From Abelmoschus esculentus (taxonomy: Eukaryota > Streptophyta > Magnoliopsida > Malvales > Malvaceae), in the NCBI GenBank assembly GCA_035048815.1, contig JAUCBN010000055.1:9084501-9148500 (forward strand): a DNA stretch of 64,000 bases, written 5' to 3'. The notes beneath the pieces were generated by a model, which was not told where the DNA came from, ran no database searches, and saw nothing but the letters and a program-made list of their open reading frames with translations. The position numbers and the translations under genes were made by a program. Positions within the stretch are counted from its first letter, which is position 1; each line of letters opens with the position of its first letter. Shown in pieces: positions 11,390-23,745 of this stretch.

Positions 11390-14300
11390 CTCAAACCTAA
11401 TAAATTATTTTTACGTGTTTAACCTTGTGAACAATATATGAAATACATGAAATTGTATTTTTATACGAGGATTATTCGAATTTGGATATTAAATCAAGGG
11501 AAATAATAAAGAAGTTCAAAAGAGGATTCTAGTAATTATGACTTAAGGTTAGTATGTCTCAAACTCCAAAATACTTCATGAGAATCATAGTTGTAATTAC
11601 TTTGTATGTTAGTGCTAGCAAATTAGGAGATGAGTAATAAGCATGTGTTGATACTAGTATTTTGAGGTTTGGTAATTATTGAGATGCTTAATGAGCTTGA
11701 GAATCTTCAAGTCTTTTATGAGCTTTAGAGATCGTATAAGATTATCTGAATATCTATATGAATGATTATATGATTATATGATTGGTTGACTGATTGATAT
11801 ACGATGATGCCTTGTGTGTTAGCTAAATAAATTAATGTTTGATTGAATATTGATTAGAGACAATATTGATAGATACCCGTGTTAGACTTGAAGGTGCTTG
11901 ATGGACAATCGATTTAACCTTGCCAAGTGATGGAGAACTCTTAATTTGGATGATTTGTGGAAGCAAATAAAGATAGACAATAAACACGATGATTTAGAGT
12001 GATTCAGACTTCTAACTCAAGTCCTACATCCACTATCTTAGCTTCCCATTAATGATTTTCACAATTCACTATAAATTCAACCTTTTGAGGAACAAAGGGA
12101 TAACCTTAAAACCTTGATTTACAACTCGAATCAAGCATCCAAAGTACACAACCGAACTTTGGGAATTCACTCACAAAGAGAATTCTAAGTAAACTTGTAA
12201 TCCTTATAATAAGGCTAATTGTTTGCAACTAAGCTCTCATCCAATCCTTAGATACTTGATCATACATAAATATTAAGCTCACAAGTATTTGTCTAGCCAA
12301 AGATTGAAAATTAAGCTTTAAGACTATTGCTTGATCATAATGTTGTTACAATTGAAGCATTAGTCTTCTCTTGATGCTTGAGACTTCCTTTTATCATCCC
12401 ACATGAGCTTTTAGTTGTTGATGACCTTTATGATTGATTTGGACTCATTTGAAGCTTTTTTCAAGGTCTATTACTGCTTCTGGTGCATGTGGTATCGAAA
12501 CACATGGAAGCCGTTTCGATATTGCTTCTTTGGGAAACCTGCATTTAAGAACCGATATTGAAACGTCTACAAGGCGTATCGAAAACCTTAGCTCATGGTA
12601 TCGAAACAGACTGCTCTTAGCCGTTAGTTTTTTTTTATAAAATCGTTGAGGTTTTCAAAAGACCGTTAGAGGTGTATCGAAACACCTAAAACAGGTTTCA
12701 ATACTATCGTATCAAAACGTGTGTTTGTGGTATCGAAACCAAAAATACAGTGGAAAAATGTATCGAAACGGTCCAAACCCGTATCGAAATGACTGTGCAA
12801 TTTGCCTTTGAAAAACATAGAGATATCGAAACACCTATCCGGTGTATCGAAACGCTTAGGGTTAAAAACACTTCTTTGGTTTCTTTAAATCATTTAAAAC
12901 ACCTTCAAGCTTTCTCAAAAACCTCTTAAATATATTTTCAAGTTGTTTGGTAAAGGTGTTTTAAATGATTTTCAATTTAAAAACACTTCTTGGGTTAAAA
13001 ACACTCGCTTGGGTTAAAAACACTTCTTTGGTTTCTAGAAATATTTTCAATTTAGTCCAAAACTATTTTTCAATTATTATATCAAAATATTAGTTCTAAA
13101 ACTCGATTAAATGTTTATGAATCAAAAAATTATATTCAATTAAGTAAGTAAGAAGCTGATAAATAAAATTAATTAATTAAATACAGTAACAATATACTTT
13201 AATCACTTTCGTAAGCTTTAGGGACCAAATAAGCATTATAACACCATAATTTAAATATTTGTAAGAACTTGTGAGTTGGGTACTAGTGCGAGCTTTAATT
13301 ATACCAATAAGTGATTGAGGTCATACCAATACGGTTTCACCCATACTAGTACTTTTGAAAACTAAAAATTTCTAGTGAACTAATTGGTAAAGGTACACAT
13401 GCGAGCATCGTTAACCAGTGGTATCATATTGGTATTAGTATTTTAAGTATTGGTACTCGTTACGTTGAATATTATAAAAGGGTAATGTAGAATATTAATA
13501 GATTGATTTATAAAGATGATTAAATCATGTTTTCTTAATGTATTAATAACTTGGTAAGTTTGAGTGATTTTTTTTAATAGTGAATGATAGAGATTCTCGA
13601 TGGATCATATGTTGTGTTATGTATGGTATTAAGGTCTTTGTTGTGTGCTGATGAGACACCTAATTTGTCGAGTCACTTTTGTTTGATGGGATTCAGATAC
13701 ATAGTTAAAGAGTGTTGTAACACAATAAAACCATTTAATGTGAGATTTCGAGTGATGATACCACTCAATGTAAGATTTCGAGCATGGATATAAGATCTCA
13801 ATATTATATAGACGTGAGTCTCATCCCTATGAATGTAGGATCCTTATGTTATGTAGACACGAGCCTCACTCAGAGTGTAGGATTCCAATACTATATGGAC
13901 ACGAGCCTCACTCGGAGTGTATAATCTTGATATTATATGGACGCATAAGTTACTCTAAGTTTATGGTTATGACTTCGTGTGTTTCGTTCAGATGATTCGA
14001 TGGAACCCTGAGTATGATTGAGCCTTGAGAGCCATGCATGATGTTTTGTTACGATTGAGAGCATATGTTTAGACGATTAGTAATAGTGCCACATATTTAT
14101 TTATCTATTCTTATTGCTCGTACTAGCTTACATGCTTACATTTATGATTAACATGAAGTATAGTAGAGTATATGTGTACCAGTAAGCTTTGTAAACTCAA
14201 TGCTCAAAATCATTGTTTTTATGCATAAGTTAACGTTGGATCGTGGAGCACTATCAGATCAAGATTCTAGCATATAGTGATCTTTAGGGTACGATATTTA

Positions 14301-14563
14301 AGTTTAGTGGGCTATGTATTTATAAAACCTTACATGACATAGTTTATAATTATTATTTTATATTTTGTGTTGATCAAATTTAATGTTCAATATTTTTAAT
14401 TTAAATAGAACTTATTTGTAACATTTTATTTATTTATATGTATTTTAAATTATTGACTTTAAATATTTAAAAAAATATTTCATTATGCTAAATCTAGTCG
14501 TAAATTTTATAGTTTTGGTTTGGTTTAAGGTTCAAATGTGACTTTTGAGTCGAGAGTGTTACA
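11390..14563 (-). repeat. Gypsy-type LTR fragment, interrupted
   Basis: The minus strand starts at 14563 with TGTAACACTCTCGACTC, the form common at the start of plant chromovirus (Tekay-like) LTRs. Around 13780-13945 there are about three imperfect copies of a ~55-bp unit with ACACGAGCCTCACTC, a kind of short tandem repeat often seen inside such LTRs. A copia solo LTR (11880-13100) is inserted in it. The outer boundary near 11390 is approximate, and no internal region, PBS or TSD was found. The gypsy assignment rests on terminal sequence style and is moderate. Confidence 0.5.
11880..13100 (-). repeat. Copia-family solo LTR with TSD
   Basis: Homologous along its length to the LTRs at 48656-49847 and 52447-53371. 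On + it runs from TGTTAGACTTG to TTAGTTCTAAA. It is flanked by ACCCG (11875-11879) and ACTCG (13101-13105), a 5-bp target-site duplication with one change. Because the polypurine tract of the related copy lies at 49848-49862, the LTR reads on the minus strand. It contains about ten copies of a GTATCGAAAC-like motif at 12490-12860. A small rearrangement repeats GGTTAAAAACACTTCTT three times at 12858-13035. Confidence 0.85.
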
Positions 14564-14921
14564 TGGATACCTACAAAACCAAATAATTGAATGTTTGAAT
14601 ATATATATATATTAAATATAAAAATATTTATTTTTAGTTTAATATAAAATATATATTTATCAAATATAAAAATAATTTTAAATTTAAATATATTTTGAAT
14701 AATCAAATACTCGAAAAATTAAGATTTTACGTTTTAAACTCGATTCAGAAAATGACAAATCAGATACTCAATCGGGAAGGTGAAAAAATTTATAAAGGTT
14801 ATGATAACGTGAACATGCGAAAAACACTTTATTCTTGGGGAGGAACTTGCAATGGGACTGAGGAGACTTCTTCAACTAAAACAATACATAAAAGATAAGA
14901 CTTGCGCCCAAGAGATGCATG

Positions 14922-15222
14922 TGTCACGGTCCGTGTATCGTAGCAACGCGGGACCGGGCGAGATGCTTTCTGGTTGTGCTTAACTCTTTGGAGCGGGATA
15001 GCATTAAGGGTGTAGTATGTGCCGAGCAGCCGTCCTATCTTCGGATGGGCGTGCTGATCGCGCACCACACTGGTCGGGAGCTGTCCCCGCTTCCCTGATG
15101 AGCCCATGGGAGGGCGAAACCAATAAGCATCGAGATGGTTAACGCTTAACCTCGGGTATGTGAGAGGCTCGAGGAGCAGCACAAGGTGGTTGTCCCTAGG
15201 TCAAAACTCTGACCCCGTGACA
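14922..15222 (+). repeat. TRIM 5' LTR
   Basis: 301 bp, TGTCACGGTCC...CCGTGACA. By eye it differs from the 3' copy at about 16 positions (about 95% identity), several of them clustered near 15175-15190. Confidence 0.92.
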
Positions 15223-15601
15223 GATGGTATCAGAGCGTGGCTGTATGCTAGCTGTTGAGTTTGCCAAGCGCCCCATGTGCTGCGGAGCGAGTCATGTGGA
15301 CGAGCTAGTGTAGCTCGCACCCTAATGAGACGGGGGTGTTCGCAAGTGGGTCCTCTAGAAAGAGATTGAGACGAGGACGGTTAGGTAGGAAGCCGCAGCG
15401 AAAGTTCTCCGGATGGTCGAGCTGCAATGTGACACCTTGGTAAATGGGGTGGTTGCGAGCAGATCTTTGCCCAACATCGGAGGGCGGCCCCAGTTAGAGG
15501 GCGAGTTTTGGGAGAATTGCACACTAGTTCCTGGCTAATATAAAGAAGGGAAGAGTTTCCTCCCCATGCACGAGGGCGTGCATGAATCAGGTGGGGGAGA
15601 T

Positions 15602-15902
15602 TGTCACGGCCCGTGTATCGTAGCAACGCGGGACCGGGCGAGATGCTTTCTGGTTGTGCTTAACTCTTGGGAACGGAATAGCATTAAGGGTGTAGTACGT
15701 GCCGAGCAGCCGTCCTATCTTCGGATGGGCGTGCTGATCGCGCACCACACTGGTCGGGAGCTGTCCCCGCTTCCCTGATGAGTCCATGGGAGGGCGAAAC
15801 CAGTAAGCATCGAGATGGTTAAGGCTTAACCTCAGGTATGTGAGAGGCTCGAGGTGCCGTACGGGGTGGTTGTCCCTGCGTCAAAACTCTGACCCCGTGA
15901 CA
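15602..15902 (+). repeat. TRIM 3' LTR
   Basis: 301 bp, TGTCACGGCCC...CCGTGACA. Preceded by the polypurine tract and followed by CATG. Confidence 0.92.
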
Positions 15903-17459
15903 CATGTCTAAAAGAAGCAAATGCAATGCTTCTTGCTTTCTTTTGTCTTATTTACTAATTATATTCTAATTGATTTTTAACAATATTATTTTTATTATTA
16001 GAATTTTAATTTCTCTTATCAATATAATATGTATTGTTAGTACATTTAATTAGGGATGATAATGTGATAGATGCGACTAACTTTTTAGTTGCTTTACCTG
16101 ATCTAAATTTAGATATCAAAACCGACCCAACCATCATCAATTTAAATTTACGATCCACTCTAACATGACATAACTAAAATATAATCCGACCTTAAAATTT
16201 TAATAAAAAATTGTCTAAATCCAACACAAATACAAGTTAATAAAAATATTAGATATAATATATAAAATAATTATAAAATAATAAATGATATTTAGTAAAT
16301 ATATTAAGACAAGAAGAGATGTGTATCATCTAAACCTGACCTTGAAATTAAAAAAAAAAATCATCCATCCTAATCTTCGATTAAAAATAATAAATTATTT
16401 CTAATCGAATTCGATTTATTGAAATAAATTAAATTTGTTATCTTATATCGGACACTTATTTATAAGTTTACTTCTAAAATAAATATTATTTAATCATTGT
16501 AGTTATTAAAAAAATATAAATTTACTTATTTCTTGGAGGTCAAGCCCAATATAATAACAGTTTCAAAAGAAAGCTAAGCAGTAGAAAAGGGGCTTTGGCA
16601 TTTTAGCTTTGGGCTTTAGGCTTTATATGGGAATATTATTTGTGTATAGGGATCGAGTTAGGTCAATTTAAATCGAGTTTATGTATGACATTTATATTAT
16701 ATAGTGGTGTATAAAATTAGATTTGATTAACTTTTACTAAATTATTTTAATTAATTAGGATATTCGAGTCATTCAGTTCCCCATCATAAATTATACTAAA
16801 TCAAATAACTAATTGATTTGTTAATTGAAATATTGGTAATGATTTTTCACTTTGCATTTTAAAAATTATTATATTTTATAATATGATGAATTTTATAATG
16901 CATCAATTGCGGTAATAATGCAAAAATAATTAAAAAAATGAGAGTTTATATTTTAATAATCGAACTCGAGTCATTAAAACAACTAAACTTCATAATATTT
17001 AAATACATAAAATTTATAAATATTATAGACGAACAAAATGTAAGAAAAATTATATATCAAAGTCGATAACGTTCGTCTCTAGAGATTCAGATTTAATTGT
17101 TTTGTCTGCAAAGTGTATAAATTATTAATGAGTATCGAATATTTATGAACAAATATTATCTTACAATCACCTTTACTATTAAAAAAATCTATATTAATTT
17201 AAAAAAAGAAATAATATAAAATGGGGAAAATAAAGTCTTATTTTAACTGATTGCAGAGCCGGCAAACATGGTATATTCTTTAACAACTTTCCCTGACAAT
17301 TTCGCTTCTTTGCTTCTGAAAACCATATTTCATTCAGCAAGCAGAGAACGGATGCTTGTTCATCCATCACAACAATCATCTCTGTAAGAAAAGGATTCCT
17401 CATAGAACTCCTTCTATGTTTATATAAATATATATATGTATATATATATATAGCAAACC
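15903..17459. other. AT-rich intergenic DNA upstream of the MATH gene
   Basis: No gene recognised. AATTAGGGATGATAATG at about 16050 is the same opening found at 43290, where a MITE-like repeat begins, so a related repeat may start here, but I could not find its end. An open frame on - at 17194-17403 has no similarity I recognise and lies where the 5' region of the MATH gene should be. Confidence 0.45.
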
Positions 17460-17516
17460 ATGTTTGATACTATTAAGCTGCGTCTAAAACTTCTTTCATG
17501 CTCAAAATCTGTTCCC

Positions 17517-18964
17517 ATGGCTACTCAAGTATCCGATAACCTAGAAGGTATTATCCTTACATTATATTTTTCCATGATTTGTCTGCACATGTATGTATGT
17601 ATGTATGTATGTATGTATGTATGTATGTATGTATGTATGTATGTATGTATGTATGTATGTATGTATGTATGTATGTATGTATGTATGTTGTTGTTGTTAA
17701 TGACAGTAGTATTAAATTTGCAGAAGTTGAAAGATCTATATCAGAAGAAGCTCCTTGTCATTATGTACTAAAGATAGAGTCATTTTCATTACTTGCGAAG
17801 CACGACATCGAAAAATATGAATCCGGAGAGTTCGAAGCTGGTGGATACAAATGGTACTACTATCGAGTGGCATTATATGTTTATAAGGTAAGCTCACCCT
17901 ATCTGTTTTTTGTGCACGTTCGCAGGAAACTGATACTGTATCCGAATGGGAACAAAGGCCGAAATGTGAAAGAGTACGTTTCTCTCTACTTGGTTTTCGC
18001 CGATGTCGGTTTGCTATACCGTCAGGGTTGGGAGGTCCATGCCATATTCCGGTTTTTCTTGCTTGATCAGAGCAAGGATGAGTACTTGGTAGTTCATGGT
18101 ATTTTAATTCTATCAACTTTAGAATATATGTGTGCATGTATAGGAGGTGTGAAGTTGATATTGTCATGTGATGCCTATAGATACCAAGGAGAAAAACAGG
18201 AGGTTTCACAGATTGAAGCATCAATGGGGATTTGATCAGCTCATCCCGATTCGAGCATTTAACGATGTCTCAAACGGATACATACTGGATGACACTTGCA
18301 TATTCGGAGCTGAAGTGTTTGTTACCAAGGAAACGAGACCGGGAAGAGCCGAGTGCTTGTCTGTGGTGAAAGATGCCATTATTTGCAAGCATGTCTGGAG
18401 GATTGAAAACTTTTCCAAATTAGATTCAGAATACTTAGAATCAAATGCATTCTTTTCTGGTGATCAGAAATGGTACGGTATACATTAGTACAAATTCGAA
18501 TGTGGTATGTTTTCGTGGCCTACTCCTATCTCACATTCCGGAAATGCAGGAAAATTCAGCTTTATCCGAAAGGAAGACGATATGGATTAGGCACTCATAT
18601 CTCTCTGTATTTGTCTTTGGAGGATTCATCCACTCTTACAGACGGTTCGAAAATGTTTGCCGAGTTCACTCTGCGTATCCAGGATCAGCTGCAGAGCAGG
18701 CACATTGCCGGGAAAGGTATAAAAACCGAAATAATTCGTCTAATAACAATCATTTCCATCAAGTACATCATACCGGGATCACAAGTTAAAATTTCTGTTT
18801 GTGTTGCAGTTAATCACTGGTTTAGTGAGTCAAGCCAGGAAAGTGGGTGGGCAAAATTCGTTTCGTTGGCGTATTTCCACCATACCGGCACGGGATGCCT
18901 GGTGAAGGATGTCTGTGTAGTGGAAGCTGAGGTGATCGTCCATGCGGTTGCAAGTACATTGTAA
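17517..18964 (+). CDS. Tandem MATH (TRAF-like) domain protein
   Basis: Six exons: 17517-17547, 17724-17853, 17926-18098, 18181-18472, 18550-18716 and 18810-18964. All introns are GT-AG, phases agree, and they sum to 948 nt (315 aa). MATH domain 1 is at residues ~22-155 (HYVLKIESFSLL, GGYKWKLILYPNGN, VSLYLVFADV, GWEVHAIFRFFLLDQ). MATH domain 2 is at ~175-310 (GFDQLIPIRAFND, KHVWRIENFSKLDSE, GDQKWKIQLYPKG, GWAKFVSLAYFH). There is no BTB, RING or protease domain, so it belongs to the plant MATH-only TRAF-like family. Family members are thought to act as protein-protein adaptors, and the partner here is unknown. The chosen ATG has a good context (CCCATGGCT). An in-frame ATG at 17460 would add 19 residues. 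Intron 1 holds a 100-bp ATGT microsatellite. Confidence 0.88.
17589..17688. repeat. ATGT microsatellite, 25 units
   Basis: A perfect (ATGT)n tract of 100 bp in intron 1 of the MATH gene, followed by a short TTG run. It begins about 40 bp after the 5' splice site (17548) and ends 35 bp before the acceptor (17723). Confidence 0.97.
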
Positions 18965-19543
18965 ATGTAACGATTACATGAACGAATTTGTATCGGAATC
19001 AATTATCACAAGGCAACATGTGTGCTTTTTGTTGGAATTGCTTAGAATTTAAAACATGCCTTGTTACTGTAATTGAAAACTTGGACTAAATAGAGTCGAG
19101 TCGAGACATATATATAGTGAGTTGGATGATATTCATATGCAAAAACTCTCTTTATTAGTATATATCGGGTGTATTTTATACAGATAGCAGCAACAGATAC
19201 ATATTTGATTTACCTCCTTTGGAAATTTAATCTTCTATGAAAGCGGAAACCGTCTTGGTTTCTCCGAAAACATGTATTTCTTTATCGATATCTCCGTACT
19301 GCGATGGGAATATGGCATCCAGCAATCAAGATGTGGGGGATACATAGCGTAGCCAGACCCATCAATTCGGCATTTTCTGCAAGCGGCCGTAGATTATCAT
19401 TTTATTTTCTGATTTCATGCTTACACATGCACTGAACAACATATGGTGTAAAATGACCACAATACTTTATAGGCTGAGCAGTAGTATCCGATCATCGGAT
19501 ACATGATGATCACGTATAGAAGCACCGAAGTAAGTATTATGGC

Positions 19544-19869
19544 TGTGAGATTATATAGAGTACAAGTCTATACGATATATATAATACTATTAGAAATTTG
19601 AGTTAGGATTTATTACTTAGAGATAATTTTAGTAGAATTAAAAGTCTTAAGATAATAGGATTAAAAGTCTAAAGTAATTAGGACTTCTAATCCTATTCAA
19701 AGTCCTATTCTAAAGCCTATAAAAAGGCATTAGCTTGTGTAATCAAATTCATTCATTAAACAACAGAAAATCAATTATGTTTTTTCTTCCTTTTCACAAA
19801 AGGCTTATTTTTTTTTCTTTTTTATGTTTTATTTTATTTTTCCATAAAGTTGAAAGTTGATTTTCTACA
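19544..19869 (+). repeat. Copia 5' LTR
   Basis: TGTGAGATT...TTTTCTACA, followed directly by TGGTATCAG. It contains CCTATAAAAAGGC (about 19721), a good TATA box for the element's transcript. Confidence 0.93.
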
Positions 19870-19907
19870 TGGTATCAGTCTAATATCGATCCTAGTCTGA
19901 ATTCTTA

Positions 19908-21362
19908 ATGGGATTCCTTTCGACAACCTCTGAGATGTTACCCATAACAAAACAGATGGTTGGATTGGAGTTTTTTCAAGCAATTCCAGGTTCGACGGTA
20001 ACCTGTAAAACTAATTTAGCTCTCGTGAAGGATAAAGGCATACAAAATATTTGTTCTCCTACTGCACTCTTTTCTTCTAAAGGTACATCAACATGGATCA
20101 TCGACTCTGGAGCATCTGATCACATGACTGGTAACAGAGAATCATTCCTTAATTTTTTAGATTCATCTTCTACAAGTTCTATTAAAACAGTCGATGGTTC
20201 CTTCTCTCCTATCAAAGGAAGTGGCTCGGTCCTCATTAATGATGACTTGTTGCTTGAAGATGTTTTGTTTGTGCCTAATCTTGCCTGCAATCTCATCTCT
20301 GTTAGTAAACTCTCCAAAAATTTAAAGTGTTCATTACAGTTTACTAAATCTGGTTGTTTTTTACAGGCAATGAATTCGAGTAAAATGCTTGGCAATGCTA
20401 GCTTACAAAATGGTCTTTATGTCCTTTTCGGTAATCAACCAACTACCATATCAAATACTTCTTGTTCCTTTACTTCTTTAGGACAAATTGACAATATAAT
20501 GTTATGGCATTTTAGGTTAGGGCATCCTAATTTTCATTATCTTGCTAAATTATTCCCTAAATTGTTTGTTAATAAAAATCCAAGTTCTTTTAAATGCCAT
20601 ATATGTCCTTCAGCTAAACAGACAAAATCATCTTATTTACCATCTTTCTACAAACCTTCCCAACCTTTTTTATTGATTCATAGTGATGTTTGGGGTCCTT
20701 CTCGAGTGAAGAATGTAACTGGTAATAGGTGGTTTGTCACTTTTATTGATGATCATAGTAGAATAACTTGGACATATTTGTTATGGGATAAATCTGAAGT
20801 AGCTTCTGTTTTTGAAAAATTTTACAATATGGTCGAAACCCAATTTGGATGTAAAATTCAGATATTCAAATCTGATAATGGGAGTGAATATTTTACCAAG
20901 TCATTGGGAGAATTTTTTAACAAAAAGGGGATTGTTCAAATAAGCACTTGTCTGGATACACCACAACAAAATGGGGTTGCAGAAAGAAAAAATAGGCATT
21001 TGTTAGAGGTTACTAGGTCTTTGATGTTCACCAGTAACATTCCTAAGTATTTGTGGGACGAGGCTTTGTTAACTGCGACCTATCTCATTAATCGAATGCC
21101 TAGTAAGGTTTTGCAACATAGAACACCTAGAGGTGTTTTTTTGGAGAGTTACCCAAATTTTAAACCATTGTCATCTATTCTTCCTTTTAAAGTTTTTGGT
21201 TGCACTGTGTTTGTAAAAGATTCTACTCCCTCTATGTCAAAACTAGACCCTAGATCTTTGAAGTGTGTCTTGGTAGGATATTCTTCACTTAAGAAGGGCT
21301 ACAAATGTTATCATCCTCCTTCTCAAAAAAATTTTACTTCAATGGATCTCACCTTTTTTTGA
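19908..21362 (+). pseudogene. Copia pol: protease and integrase
   Basis: A 484-residue open frame. The aspartic protease motif WIIDSGASDHMTG (about residues 64-76) is followed by the GAG-pre-integrase zinc region (HFRLGHPNFHYL, CHICPSAKQ). The integrase catalytic core follows, with Asp in IHSDVWGP, Asp in FKSDNGSEYF and Glu in GVAERKNRHL. The frame ends in a T-run at 21354-21360, where an extra T shifts it; the following ~430 bp in the next frame continue the integrase-RT linker. In live elements these domains cut the polyprotein and insert the cDNA. The length before the protease (about 60 residues) shows gag is missing. Confidence 0.92.
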
Positions 21363-21396
21363 ACATGAACCTTATTTCCACTCGACTGAAAATCAA

Positions 21397-23408
21397 GTGG
21401 AGAATAGTGATATCTTTCAGCCTCTCAGAAATCAGGTTTATTCTTCAGATTTATTTATTAATAATCCTTTGCCATTTGAACCTCATAACTCTTCCACTTC
21501 TTCACCTACAATTTTTCATCCTTCACCTATTGTTACTACTCCTCAATTCTCACCTAAACCTCCCTCACAAACTCCTCAACCCCCTAAGCAATTGAAAGTT
21601 TACACCAGAAAACAGAAAATTATTCCAGAGACTGTTTTGCAATCTGACACTAGCCAAAAATTAGACTTGAGTTCAGTTGCCAATGAGAATGATGAAGGTA
21701 ATGTTCTAACCGAGATTCCTTCCTCGCTACCTGAGGTTGATGATTTGCCAATTGCTAAAAGGAAAGGGGTAAGAGAATGTACAAAGCATCCCATTTAGAG
21801 GTATGTTGCTTATGGTAATCTAATGCCATCTTTCAAGGCTTTTACAACTTGCTTAGATAAAGAACAAATATCTGACACTATTGAGGAGGCTCTAAAAGAT
21901 TCTAAGTGGAGAAGAGCTGTTGAAGAGGAGATTGAAGCACTTGAAAAGAATGGTACTTGGACCATTACAAATCTTCCGCAGGGCAAGAAACCAGTCGGAT
22001 ATAAGTGGGTGTTCTCCATAAAATACAACTCTGATGGTAGTATACAAAGGTATAAAGCAAGGTTGGTAGCCAAAGGTTTTACTCAAACCTATGGAATTGA
22101 TTATAATGAGACTTTTGCTCCTATAGCTAAGCTAAATACAATTAGAGTTCTCTTAAGTTTGGCAGTAAACAAGGACTGGATGCTGCATCAACTTGACATT
22201 AAGAATGCCTTTCTTAATGAAAAATTGGAAGAAGAAGTGTACATGAGAGTACCTTCGGGTTTGAAGTCGATAAAAGGTGATCATAAAGTTTGTAGACTTA
22301 ATAAATCCATCTATAGTTTGAAGCAGACGCATAGAGCCTGGTTTGACAGATTCACCAAAGTGATTCTGAAAGCTGGATACAAACAATCCTTAGCAAATCA
22401 CACACTCTTCATTAAGATAACCTCTAATAATAAAAGGGTTATTTTAATAGTATATGTGGATGACATAGTTCTGACAGGTGATGATGAGGAAGAGATAAGT
22501 ACTTGAAAATGTTATTAAATACAGAGTTTGAAACAAAAGACCTAGAAAAACTCAAATACTTTCTAGGCATGGAGGTTGCTAGGTCGAGCAAAGGTTTAGT
22601 AATAAATTAAAGAAAGTATGTTCTTGATTTACTTAATGAAACAGGGATGCTAGGATGCAAACCAGTTGATACTCCCATGGAAGCAGGATTAAAATTTAGT
22701 AAAGAGGACTCAAGCCATAAAGTTGATAAGGGTGAATTTCAAAGGTTAGTGGGAAAGTTGATTTATTTGTCATTAACCAGACCAGATATTGTCTTTCCAG
22801 TTAATGTTATCAATCAACACATGACTGATCCGAGGGAAGATCACATGGAACCTGCAATTATAATTTTGAGATACTTGAAAGGGACACCAGGGCATGGACT
22901 GCTATTTAAAAAGACTCAAGAAAGTACTGTTCAGATTATTTCAGATTCAAGCTGGGCAGGTGAACTGACAGAAAGGAGATCAACTAGTGGCTATTGTTCC
23001 TTTGTTTGGGAAAATCTAGTGACTTGGAGAAGTAAGAAACAAACAGTTGTATCTAGAAGCAGTGCTGAAGCAGAATATAGGGCTTTAGCATTGGGAATGT
23101 GTGAATGAATTTGGTTATTAAAGCTATTGAAAGAGCTAGATGTGAACCAATACGAAAAGTTTGAGATTTTTTGTGATAATCAGTCTGCCATACAAATTGC
23201 TCGAAATCCAGTTCATCATGATAGGACGAAACATGTGGAGATTGATAGACATTTTATCTCAGAAAAGATTACTAATGGGATAGCTTCTTTATCCTATGTT
23301 CTTACAGAAGAACAAGTGGCAGACGTGTTTACAAAAGCATTACCAAAAGCTTCTTTTGACAAGTTTCTATTCAAGCTGGGAATATACAATATATATTCTC
23401 CAACTTGA
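21397..23408 (+). pseudogene. Copia pol: linker, reverse transcriptase and RNase H
   Basis: The linker (Pro/Ser-rich, 21397-21798) ends at a TAG. The reverse transcriptase (21823-22506) has KPVGYKWVFSIKYNSDGS, HQLDIKNAFLNEKLEEEVYM, KSIYSLKQ and the catalytic YVDD (22453-22464). A one-base loss near 22505 and a TAA near 22608 interrupt the palm-connection region. RNase H (22647-23408) has GYCSFVWENLVTWRSKKQ, SRSSAEAEYRALA and KHVEIDRHFI, and is broken by a TGA at 23106-23108. The damage is modest in number, consistent with a fairly recent but inactive insertion. Confidence 0.92.
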
Positions 23409-23415
23409 GGGGGAG

Positions 23416-23745
23416 TGTGAGATTATATAGAGTACGAGTTTATACGACATATATAATACTATTAAGAATTTGAGTTAGGATTTATTACTTAGAGATAATT
23501 TTAGTAGAATTAAAAGTCTTAAGTTAATAGGATTAAAAGTCTAAAGTAATTAGGACTTCTAATCCTATTCAAAGTCCTATTCTAAAGCCTATAAAAAGGC
23601 ATTAGCTTGTGTAATCAAATTCATTCATTCAACAACAGAAAATCAATTATGTTTTTTCTTCCTTTTCACAAAAGGCTTAAATTTTCTTTTTTCTTTTTTC
23701 TTTTTTATTTTATTTTTCCATAAAGTTGAAAGTTGATTTTCTACG
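23416..23745 (+). repeat. Copia 3' LTR
   Basis: TGTGAGATT...TTTTCTACG, preceded by the polypurine tract and followed by the ATGGC target-site duplication. Confidence 0.93.

Larger units (their letters stand above)
14922..15902 (+). mobile_element. Complete TRIM (LTR retrotransposon in miniature)
   Basis: Two 301-bp direct repeats flank about 379 bp that encodes nothing. Both repeats start TGTCACGG and end CCGTGACA (8-bp inverted ends). The first is followed by a primer-binding site, TGGTATCAGAGC (15225-15236), complementary to initiator-Met tRNA. The second is preceded by a polypurine tract, GGTGGGGGAGA (15590-15600). CATG stands on both sides (14918-14921 and 15903-15906), a plausible 4-bp target-site duplication. 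All cis elements of an LTR retrotransposon are present but no gag or pol, which defines a TRIM. It is much richer in GC than its surroundings, so its open frames are chance. Confidence 0.92.
19544..23745 (+). mobile_element. Ty1-copia element lacking gag, inserted in the ABCG relic
   Basis: LTRs at 19544-19869 and 23416-23745 are closely similar (TGTGAGATTATATAGAG at both starts). The Met-tRNA primer-binding site TGGTATCAG is at 19870, the polypurine tract TTGAGGGGGAG at 23405-23415, and ATGGC is duplicated at 19539-19543 and 23746-23750. Pol starts about 40 bp after the primer-binding site with almost no gag, so the packaging domain was lost by deletion, making this a non-autonomous derivative. 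The last base of the 3' LTR is G where the 5' LTR has A. Confidence 0.95.

Noticed and set aside
13780..13945. CRISPR-like direct repeats
   Set aside because: Only about three imperfect ~55-bp units with no unique spacers, in a plant LTR context.
14829..15787. Several 60-120-residue open frames on both strands in the TRIM
   Set aside because: They arise from high GC content in non-coding LTRs, overlap each other on opposite strands and resemble no protein.
17579..18235. A 218-residue open frame with a repeated MYVCMYVC N-terminus
   Set aside because: The repeat is the ATGT microsatellite translated, and the rest reads through two introns of the MATH gene. The spliced model gives a complete, conserved protein.
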